NCBI GenBank assembly: GCA_015487405.1
Contig: WFPV01000032.1
Location: forward strand, 1 to 13,083
Direction: 5' to 3'
Source of the DNA: Aquifex sp.
GTDB taxonomy: Bacteria > Aquificota > Aquificia > Aquificales > Aquificaceae
DNA: 13,083 nt
The translations under genes and the position numbers were made by a program. This document shows, in pieces, positions 1 to 5,851 of this stretch; the first letter of the stretch is position 1, and every line of letters starts with the position of its first letter. The notes beneath the pieces are model-generated. The model did no database searches. It saw nothing but the letters and a program-made list of their open reading frames with translations, and was not told the DNA's origin.

Positions 1-89
1 GATACGAGCTGAAGGGCGTAAAACTCATAGATAACTTTCCTCAGACCTACCACATAGAGAGCATAGCCCTGCTTGAGTTGAAAGAATAA
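1..89 (+). CDS. C-terminal end of a TrmA/RlmD-family RNA (uracil-5-)-methyltransferase (partial)
   Basis: Only the last 28 codons are inside the window; the reading frame enters at base 3 and stops with TAA at 87-89. The tail contains DNFPQTYHIES, which matches the conserved end of the TrmA/RlmD/RumA class (usually fDmFPqT.HvE followed by a short hydrophobic strand). Members of this family use S-adenosylmethionine to methylate C5 of a uridine in tRNA or 23S rRNA. The catalytic cysteine, the SAM site and any iron-sulfur TRAM-like region lie outside the window, so the exact target base cannot be given. The next gene starts 46 nt downstream on the same strand, with no hairpin terminator between them. 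Confidence 0.72.
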   Translation, partial: YELKGVKLIDNFPQTYHIESIALLELKE

Positions 90-135
90 CTCTTCCTCAA
101 AACCGAGCAAAGCAAGGTATTTAGAATAAAAAGTT

Positions 136-1002
136 ATGAAGGTCGGATTTATAGGTTTAGGACACCTTGGGAAAGCTATAGCAAAGAGACTCATAGAACA
201 AGGAGTTTCCCTAATTGTCTGGAATAGAACGCCTGAAAAGGCGAAGAAGTTTGCTGAAGAAACGGGAGCCGAAGTAGCTCAAAGCCCCGCTGAGCTTATC
301 AATAAAGTTGACCGTGTCTTTGTTATAGTCTTTGATAGCCAGGCTTCTGAGGAAGTTATATTTGGAGAGAACGGACTCGTAAGGGGAAACATAGAAGGAA
401 AGACCGTTATCGATATGACCACGAATCACTTCGCCTATGCGGAACTTGCCTATAAAAAGCTAAAGGATCTCGGGGCTTACTACTTGGATGCTCCCGTTCT
501 CGGGAGCGTGATACCGGCTCAGAGGGGAGAGCTCACCATAGTTGTAGGGGGAGATAAAGAGAAGTTTGAGGAAAACAAGCCGCTATTTGAAAAGTTCTGT
601 AAGGCAATCTATTACGTTGGTAAAGCGGGAATGGGAAGCAGGGCTAAGCTTATAAACAACATAGTTCTCGGAGGAATAATGGATATCCTGGCAGAGGCGA
701 TAGCCCTCGGGGAGAAGGCGGGGTTTGATAAAGAAACCATAATAAACATCCTGAACGATGGAGCCGGTAAGTCTTACATCCTTGATGTGAAGAAAAAGAA
801 GATATTAGAAGAAGACTTCTCTACACATTTCTCAGTGAACCTTATTTACAAGGATTTACACTACGCTCAGGACCTAATCAAAGAGCTCAGAGAGTTTTCC
901 TTTATAACCGCCGCCGTGAAGGAAACCTACGGGCTTGCCAGAAAGAAAGGATACGGAGATTTAGACTTTTCTGTAATCTACAAACTTATAAAGGAGGATT
1001 AA
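136..1002 (+). CDS. NAD(P)-dependent beta-hydroxyacid dehydrogenase (3-hydroxyisobutyrate dehydrogenase / glyoxylate-succinate semialdehyde reductase family)
   Basis: The 288-residue protein has the usual family length (about 285-300). It opens with a Rossmann dinucleotide site, GLGHLG (G7, G9, G12). NRT at 30-32, after the second strand, usually indicates preference for NADP(H). The substrate-binding signature is DAPVLG at 118-123, followed by the GG turn at 138-139. The catalytic lysine is K171 in GMGSRAKLINN, with N175 beside it, and the late K239-D240 pair is also present. The C-terminal half is the all-helical domain used for dimerisation. The family reversibly oxidises small beta-hydroxyacids or reduces glyoxylate and succinic semialdehyde; the substrate cannot be fixed from sequence. 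Its role is cytoplasmic. No good ribosome-binding site precedes the ATG. The stop overlaps that of convergent hisB. Confidence 0.88.
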   Translation: MKVGFIGLGHLGKAIAKRLIEQGVSLIVWNRTPEKAKKFAEETGAEVAQSPAELINKVDRVFVIVFDSQASEEVIFGENGLVRGNIEGKTVIDMTTNHFAYAELAYKKLKDLGAYYLDAPVLGSVIPAQRGELTIVVGGDKEKFEENKPLFEKFCKAIYYVGKAGMGSRAKLINNIVLGGIMDILAEAIALGEKAGFDKETIINILNDGAGKSYILDVKKKKILEEDFSTHFSVNLIYKDLHYAQDLIKELREFSFITAAVKETYGLARKKGYGDLDFSVIYKLIKED

Positions 1003-1577
1003 AGGCTTCCCTTCGTTGAAGGGATGTCGTCCCCTTCTATCTTTACCGCGTCTTTTAAACTCCTTGCGAAGGCTTTGAAGCAGGCTTCCGCAACGTGGTG
1101 GAGAATCTTCCCCTCTAAAACCTTTATGTGAAGTGTGCTCTTGCTTTCTAAGGCAAATCCTTTAAAAAATTCCCAAATAAGCTCAAAATCAAACTCCGTT
1201 ATCTTTCCCCTTAGATTTTTGTCTTCGTAGAAAAAGAGCGGTCTTCCCGAGACGTCAATGGCGGAAAGAACGAGAGCTTCATCCATAGGGATTATGGCGT
1301 GCCCGTATCTCTTTATTCCCTTTTTGTCTCCGAGGGCCTTTAAAACAGCCTGACCGAGCACTATCCCGCAGTCCTCAACTGTGTGGTGGTGAGAGACGTG
1401 AACGTCCCCTTCCGCTTCCACTTTCAGGTCAAACATTCCGTGTTTTGCAAAACTTTCGAGCATATGGGTCAAAAATCCCACGGGAGTATTCACCTCATAG
1501 TTTCCCTTTCCGTCAAGATTTATGTAAATCTTAATCTTTGTCTCTTTGGTTTCTCTAAAGACTTCTGCTTCCCTCAA
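999..1577 (-). CDS. hisB: Imidazoleglycerol-phosphate dehydratase HisB (monofunctional)
   Basis: This is the histidine biosynthesis enzyme that dehydrates imidazole glycerol phosphate to imidazole acetol phosphate. At 192 residues it is the monofunctional form, without the fused HisN phosphatase of enterobacteria. The metal-binding family signatures are intact: FLTHML with H38, HHTVED at 64-69, the second HHxxE at H160/H161/E164, and PSTKG near the end (186-190). The start is TTG at 1577-1575. It forms a TTGA overlap with the stop of the upstream gene, and an AGGAGG lies about 9 nt before it, so it is probably translated by coupling. No other his gene is in view, in line with the scattered biosynthetic genes of Aquifex. 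The stop shares a TTAA with the convergent dehydrogenase gene. Confidence 0.96.
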   Translation of the reverse strand: MREAEVFRETKETKIKIYINLDGKGNYEVNTPVGFLTHMLESFAKHGMFDLKVEAEGDVHVSHHHTVEDCGIVLGQAVLKALGDKKGIKRYGHAIIPMDEALVLSAIDVSGRPLFFYEDKNLRGKITEFDFELIWEFFKGFALESKSTLHIKVLEGKILHHVAEACFKAFARSLKDAVKIEGDDIPSTKGSL

Positions 1578-2863
1578 CTTTTTACTTCCTCCTGTGCCAT
1601 ACTTTTGACGAGCTTGTGAATCTCTTTAAAGTTTATATCACCTGCGAGGATGTATCTCTTGCCGTTATACTCAAAGAGCTTGGCAACCGTAAGACAAAAG
1701 TCATCCGTAGCCTTAGAGAGGTATATATCGGAGATATACTCTCCCTTTTCTAAGGTTTCACTGTAGTAAGGTCTATCACTCCTGTCGGTTCCCTTTTTGC
1801 CTTGTGCTACAAAATACTGAACGCTCGGATTTATTACATTGTTGGAAATTTGGAGACCGCTCTCACTTATTATGTAAAAGAGCTCAAAATATGGATACTT
1901 CTTGAAGAGGTCGTATAGCGTAAACTCCCACAGATCCTGAGGAGTGTTTTCTATCTCCTCTACTATCTTTCTGAAGTCTTCTAATATTTTCTCTTTGATA
2001 TTTTTAAGAAGTTTCTTCTTCCTTGGGTCAAACAGGAAGAGTTTGGGCTGTATTCCGTAAACTATAAAGACGTATCCCGTTATCCTGAGAGATCTGTCCC
2101 TCAGCTCCTTTATCTTCTTGTAAAGCTCGTCGTAATTTGTCACGGGTTTTAAACTCAGAGCAAAGCCGTATATAGAGACCTCAGGTATATCCCCAAAGAG
2201 AAGTGTGTATTCCTTGAAAAACTCGTCGTATAACTCCTTTAACTTTTCCTTTTTGGGATATTCACCTGTAAGTAACCATAATTCTTGATTTTCCTCGTAT
2301 TCCTCAAGCTCTCCTTTGAAGCTTTCTTGTACGTCTTCTTTTAGTATCTTCAGTAGTCCTTTTGTTTTCTCCTCTCCGTATTTTTCTTTAAATTTTTTAA
2401 GGTTCTTTATTCCGAATATATACAGAAAGTTTTCCGTGGAGAAGGCTTCCCGGAGGTGCTGAACGAGAGGGATAATATGCTCCTTGAACTTCGTTATGTA
2501 ATGAAGTAGGACTTCATACGTCAGAACTCCTAGGTAGTTTCCTCTCTTATCTACTACGATTATCGGTTCTCTTATTACGGGAAGAAGTTCAATTATCCCT
2601 ATCAAGCTTTCCTTTTCGGGGGAGAAGTTCCTGAGACGTATGGCGATTTTACTGAAATCTCCCGCGGTTAGGTTTTGCTTAGTAGCCCTTACCAAATCCT
2701 TCCTGTAAACTATGCCTATGGGTTTTTTATCTTTCATTACCGTAAGGTATTCGTAAATCTTAAGCTCCTCAAATACCTTTTTAAGCTCCTTTAAACTGAG
2801 GTCGTGAGAAACCGTAGGAACGCTTATGCAAATTTCTTCAAGCTCAAATCTGCGGTTCTCCAT
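1574..2863 (-). CDS. Soluble sensor protein: paired CBS domains, degenerate GGDEF-like middle, C-terminal Cache-like domain
   Basis: The protein is 429 residues from the preferred ATG at 2863, which has GGAGAGG 5 nt upstream. An in-frame ATG at 2878 would add five residues but has no ribosome-binding site. Residues about 10-125 look like two CBS repeats (KKPIGIVYRKDL; GNYLGVLTYEVLLHYI), which normally bind adenine nucleotides. Residues about 140-275 follow the outline of a GGDEF domain, but the signature position reads roughly ENQEL, so it should not make cyclic-di-GMP. Residues about 310-415 resemble a PDC/Cache ligand pocket, with GTDRSDRPYY, SDIYLSKATDDFCLTV and LAGDI. No membrane segment or signal peptide is seen, which is odd for a Cache fold. 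The gene overlaps the YraN-like gene by 20 nt and hisB by 4 nt. CBS and Cache calls are fairly sure; the GGDEF call is inference. Confidence 0.72.
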   Translation of the reverse strand: MENRRFELEEICISVPTVSHDLSLKELKKVFEELKIYEYLTVMKDKKPIGIVYRKDLVRATKQNLTAGDFSKIAIRLRNFSPEKESLIGIIELLPVIREPIIVVDKRGNYLGVLTYEVLLHYITKFKEHIIPLVQHLREAFSTENFLYIFGIKNLKKFKEKYGEEKTKGLLKILKEDVQESFKGELEEYEENQELWLLTGEYPKKEKLKELYDEFFKEYTLLFGDIPEVSIYGFALSLKPVTNYDELYKKIKELRDRSLRITGYVFIVYGIQPKLFLFDPRKKKLLKNIKEKILEDFRKIVEEIENTPQDLWEFTLYDLFKKYPYFELFYIISESGLQISNNVINPSVQYFVAQGKKGTDRSDRPYYSETLEKGEYISDIYLSKATDDFCLTVAKLFEYNGKRYILAGDINFKEIHKLVKSMAQEEVKS

Positions 2864-3176
2864 AGAACCTCTCCACATTTTTATAATGGCTTATTCTTCC
2901 CCTAAAGACAACGATTAAGTCTATCTGAAAGTCTTCATTTTCAAGTAGATGAAGAGCACTCTTGAACACTCTTTCAAACTTTTGGGGAGTGAAGTTCTCC
3001 ACGGGATTGAATGTATTTCCTCCTTTTACTTCTACCACGACCTTCTTTCCGTTTAGCTCCGCTAAGATATCAATTTCTCCGAAGGGAGTTTTTATATTTC
3101 TCCCAAGGATGGTGTAGCCCTGTTCTCTTAGATATTCTTCTGCTAAATCTTCAAATAACTTTCCTTTTTTATTCAT
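2844..3176 (-). CDS. yraN: YraN / UPF0102 family endonuclease-like protein
   Basis: The 110-residue protein matches the usual length of the YraN (UPF0102) family, which has a restriction-endonuclease-like fold with a PD-(D/E)xK-type site. The key residues are visible: E9 in the first helix (LFEDLAEEYL), D36 in FGEIDILAE, and E49-V-K51 in VVVEVKGGN. The next conserved block is the helix around NFTPQKFERVFKSAL at 61-75. The biological substrate of the family is poorly defined; a role in nucleic acid processing or recombination is inferred from the fold. The ATG at 3176 has no visible Shine-Dalgarno sequence. It lies just after the pyrimidine-rich tail of the pet operon terminator, so expression may depend on read-through or an unseen promoter. 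It overlaps the next gene. Confidence 0.85.
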   Translation of the reverse strand: MNKKGKLFEDLAEEYLREQGYTILGRNIKTPFGEIDILAELNGKKVVVEVKGGNTFNPVENFTPQKFERVFKSALHLLENEDFQIDLIVVFRGRISHYKNVERFYGEPQI

Positions 3177-3187
3177 GAAAAGAAAAG

Positions 3188-3212
3188 ATTTAAAGACGCC
3201 CCGAAGGGGCGT
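3188..3212 (-). terminator. Rho-independent terminator of the petABC operon
   Basis: A perfect 7-bp GC-rich inverted repeat (ACGCCCC at 3196-3202, GGGGCGT at 3206-3212) has a 3-nt loop. Read on the minus strand, the hairpin follows the cytochrome c1 stop by 11 nt and is followed by CTTTAAATCTTTTCTTTTC. The plus-strand side lacks a T-tract, so it should act only on minus-strand transcripts. The T-rich tail runs into the start codon of the YraN-like gene. Confidence 0.82.
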
Positions 3213-3223
3213 AACTCAGGATA

Positions 3224-3946
3224 TTAATGGTATCCGAGTCTCTTGAGGAGGTTCTGTCTGTATTTCCAGAGGAGTAGTCCCATAAGTAGGAAGTAGCCGA
3301 TTACGACCACTCCCATTACGGTTCTCTTGAACTGCTCTTGGGGAGGAGGGGTGTTTACGGATTTCATGTATGCAACGATTTTTGCAACTTTCTCCTTAGC
3401 TTGGGGGTCAAACTGAGGATTGAAGATCTGAGGCATTGATGTTCCAGGAAGAACCTTCTGGGGATTGAGGATAAACTCGTAGAGGTATCCTTCTCCTCTT
3501 GCAAGATATATGGTAGATAAATCAGGAGGAACTTGTCCAAAGGAAGCCTTTAGACTTTGAAGGTCATCGTGAGCAAAGGCTTCATAAACGTCCTTAGGAA
3601 CGAAGAACCTGTCTTTGTAAAGTTTTCCATATCTGTATACAGGTCTTCCGGCAGTTTTTTCTATATTTTTCCACTTGGGATTGGTTTGAACGCTCATTAT
3701 GTAAATTCCGTCATATCTGAGGGAATGGCAGGAACTGCAATTAGCCACGAAAAGCTCTCTTCCCTCTTCAGCTATGGTCTTTCCGCTTTCGGTTTTCTTC
3801 CAGGGGTTGTCAATTATAGCCTTTACGTCCTTTTCAACCTCATAGTGCTCAACATGCTTGAAAGGATTGTAAAACCAAAGAATGAAGAAGAAGGCAAGGG
3901 TGGAACCACCGAAAATAATCGTCTTTATCATGCCCCACGCGCTCAT
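3224..3946 (-). CDS. petC: Cytochrome c1 subunit of the cytochrome bc1 complex
   Basis: This is the membrane-anchored c-type heme subunit that takes electrons from the Rieske protein to a soluble or membrane cytochrome. The 240-residue protein has one CxxCH heme site (C70, C73, H74 in NCSSCHSL), the PPDLS motif at 140-144, and M171 in PGTSMPQ as the likely sixth ligand. A C-terminal membrane helix spans about 208-228, followed by a basic tail. A second hydrophobic segment at about 8-27 has no clear signal-peptidase site, so it may remain as an N-terminal anchor. The ATG at 3946 overlaps the petB stop as ATGA and has AAGGAGG about 9 nt upstream. A longer TTG start at 3982 has no such support and would overlap petB by 40 nt. 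Confidence 0.93.
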   Translation of the reverse strand: MSAWGMIKTIIFGGSTLAFFFILWFYNPFKHVEHYEVEKDVKAIIDNPWKKTESGKTIAEEGRELFVANCSSCHSLRYDGIYIMSVQTNPKWKNIEKTAGRPVYRYGKLYKDRFFVPKDVYEAFAHDDLQSLKASFGQVPPDLSTIYLARGEGYLYEFILNPQKVLPGTSMPQIFNPQFDPQAKEKVAKIVAYMKSVNTPPPQEQFKRTVMGVVVIGYFLLMGLLLWKYRQNLLKRLGYH

Positions 3947-5181
3947 TCTTTTTGACCTCCTTTTGTTTTCATCTTGTACCAACCGTATTCAAAGATGGAA
4001 ATAATCGGCAGAGATAGGAAGAATCCAAATACTAAGGCTGCAAATATAAGTCCAAGCATAGCGTTCTGAGGTGTTGGGGGCATAGTTCCAAGTATGGTGA
4101 GTGCCATGGAAGAGAACATGAATATGAGGAAGAGTATGAAGAATAGAGGTCTTCTTCTTGCACTCTTTAGCGGAGACCAGTCAAGGAAAGGTAGGAGTAG
4201 TAAGAGTAGGAGTAATGCGTTGAACGCTACGAATCCCCAGAATTTATCGGGAATAGACCTAAAGACTTCGTAGTATCCAAGGAGATACCACTCGGGTGCG
4301 ATGTGAGGAGGTGTCTTTAAGGGGTTTGCAGGTTCAAAGTTGTCGGGTGGTAGGAAGTGGCTAATGTGGAAGAATACAAAGAAGAAGAAAATTGCTAAAT
4401 ACCACATTACGTAAGCGCCTTCCTTGAGGGTTATGTAGGGATGGAAGGGAACGAACTTATCAGGATTCTTCTTCTTATCATATTCAATTCCGTCAGGATT
4501 GGAGATTCCAGCCGCTCTTACAAGGTAGAGGTGTGTTCCCACAAGAGCTAAGAGGATTAACGGATATATGAGAACGTGTGAACCGAAAACCCTTCCAAGG
4601 GTAACGTCAGTGACGACATACCCTCCCTTCATCCAAAGGACGATAGTTTCAGCAACAGCCTTGAAGAAATCCTTGAATATGGGAGCTTCTGCAAGTGAAC
4701 CAGGAATTTCAGTGGTAACTATGAATCCCCAGTAAGAAAGCTGTCCCCAGGGAAGGAGGTATCCGGAAAGTGCAGTAAGGATTAAAACGAAGTATATTAA
4801 CCATCCCACTATCCATACGAGCTCACGAGGTTTTTTGTAAGCGTTGTAATAAATTCCCGTAAACATGTGAAGGTAAACGATTGCCATAAAGAAGTTAGCT
4901 CCTGTTGCGTGGATGTGCCTAAAAAGCCATCCGAAAGGTATCTCTCCCATTATGGAGTAGGTGGCACTATCAAAGGCATCAGCTATAGAGGGTTTGTAAT
5001 AAAGGAGTAAAACTATTCCGGAAATAATTTGAATCGCAAAGGTAACAAGTGCTAATACTCCGAAGACATATGGGAATGTGAGATTCTTTGGAACTTTGTA
5101 TTCAACCATTTGGGTTCTGTAAATCTCCCTTATGTGCGCTCTTTCGTCTATCCAGTCAATAAACTTACTTATCAATCCCAT
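3943..5181 (-). CDS. petB: Cytochrome b subunit of the cytochrome bc1 complex
   Basis: This is the diheme, quinone-binding core of complex III. At 412 residues it is the full-length fused form with about eight membrane helices, not the split b6/subunit IV pair. Heme ligands are H91 and H105 in helix B and H202 and H217 in helix D. The quinol-oxidation-site PEWY motif is intact at 296-299. There are 13 residues between the first ligand pair and 14 between the second; 14 is the spacing known from b6-type proteins. A run of eight leucines (323-330) in a late helix is encoded by a low-complexity GGAGTA-like stretch. An AAAGGAGGT lies 8 nt before the ATG. The gene starts 14 nt after the petA stop and overlaps petC by 4 nt. 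Confidence 0.96.
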   Translation of the reverse strand: MGLISKFIDWIDERAHIREIYRTQMVEYKVPKNLTFPYVFGVLALVTFAIQIISGIVLLLYYKPSIADAFDSATYSIMGEIPFGWLFRHIHATGANFFMAIVYLHMFTGIYYNAYKKPRELVWIVGWLIYFVLILTALSGYLLPWGQLSYWGFIVTTEIPGSLAEAPIFKDFFKAVAETIVLWMKGGYVVTDVTLGRVFGSHVLIYPLILLALVGTHLYLVRAAGISNPDGIEYDKKKNPDKFVPFHPYITLKEGAYVMWYLAIFFFFVFFHISHFLPPDNFEPANPLKTPPHIAPEWYLLGYYEVFRSIPDKFWGFVAFNALLLLLLLLPFLDWSPLKSARRRPLFFILFLIFMFSSMALTILGTMPPTPQNAMLGLIFAALVFGFFLSLPIISIFEYGWYKMKTKGGQKE

Positions 5182-5195
5182 CTACTCCACCTCCT

Positions 5196-5741
5196 TTATA
5201 TGAGTTCCTTAATAAATCCTTCTTCTCCTACGATAAGTTTGTTTCCACTAAGCTTTTGAGGAGGTATAAATAGAGGTCTGGGTGGTGGTCCAGTTATAAC
5301 ATCCCCATAAGGGGTATAGAATCCTCCGTGACAGGGACAGTGGAATAGAGGCTTTTGGGCTACGTTAGCTTCTCCCTGAGGTTTCCATAGGGGAATACAT
5401 CCTAAGTGAGTGCAAATTCCCACGAGAGCGAATACATTATGTTCCTTGAGAATTTCGTAGTTGGTTGTTCCTTTGGAGTTCTTAACACCTTTTAGAGGAT
5501 ATCCTTCAGGCTTAAAATCTTGGGAAAGTCTTATAACGAAGAGGGTTTTACCTTTCCAGGAAGTAACTCTTACCTGCATAGGCTGAATCTTGGAAACGTC
5601 AACTTCCGTTTTTGCTCCGAGGGCAGCGATTTCTGAGGGTTCAAGCATCACTCTTACAAGTGCATACAGGGCTCCCAGTCCACCTATAGCTCCCAAGCTT
5701 CCTATTGCTACGCTAATAAAGTCTCTCCTTGAGGCTTCCAT
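5196..5741 (-). CDS. petA: Rieske [2Fe-2S] iron-sulfur subunit of the cytochrome bc1 complex
   Basis: The 181-residue Rieske protein takes one electron from quinol at the outer face and passes it to cytochrome c1. The N-terminus carries a twin-arginine signal-anchor, SRRDFIS (R5, R6), followed by a Gly/Ala-rich membrane helix at about 10-30, so export of the folded protein by Tat is expected. Cluster ligands are C110 and H112 in CTHLGC and C135 and H138 in CPCHG, with C115 and C137 as the structural disulfide pair. Tyr142 is kept, but the usual serine of CPCHGS is glycine (G140), a change associated with lower redox potential. The start has GGAGG 7 nt upstream. It is the first gene of the petABC operon. 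Confidence 0.96.
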   Translation of the reverse strand: MEASRRDFISVAIGSLGAIGGLGALYALVRVMLEPSEIAALGAKTEVDVSKIQPMQVRVTSWKGKTLFVIRLSQDFKPEGYPLKGVKNSKGTTNYEILKEHNVFALVGICTHLGCIPLWKPQGEANVAQKPLFHCPCHGGFYTPYGDVITGPPPRPLFIPPQKLSGNKLIVGEEGFIKELI

Positions 5742-5851
5742 GCTAAAACCTCCATAATTGATTTCTATGTCAAAAGACTATTTTAACTACTTCTAAATCT
5801 TTTACTTATAAGTATTTGTTTAAAAAGGAATAAGAAGAAAGAGAGATGACT
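5742..5851 (-). promoter_or_regulatory. AT-rich leader of the petABC operon, probable promoter region
   Basis: This 110-nt AT-rich gap separates the end of mnmG from petA, with both genes on the minus strand. No hairpin terminator for mnmG is seen. The most plausible -10 is TATAAG (5810 to 5805 on the minus strand), inside a perfect 10-bp palindrome ACTTATAAGT at 5804-5813. A weak TTATTC lies 17 nt further upstream. This would leave a leader of roughly 57 nt. Alternatively the pet genes are transcribed with mnmG. No experimental start is available to decide. Confidence 0.32.

Noticed and set aside
3557..3955. A 132-codon open frame on the plus strand
   Set aside because: It lies antisense to the well-supported cytochrome c1 gene and has no recognisable domain or ribosome-binding site.
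3947..3982. N-terminal extension of cytochrome c1 from a TTG at 3982
   Set aside because: It would overlap petB by 40 nt and lacks a ribosome-binding site. The ATG at 3946 has AAGGAGG and an ATGA overlap.
4190..4215. GGAGTA-like low-complexity repeat
   Set aside because: It encodes the leucine run of a cytochrome b membrane helix and needs no other explanation.
5768..5773. Consensus TTGACA on the minus strand upstream of petA
   Set aside because: It is only 26 nt from the petA ATG. A -10 box 17 nt downstream would fall on the ribosome-binding site, and no such hexamer is present.
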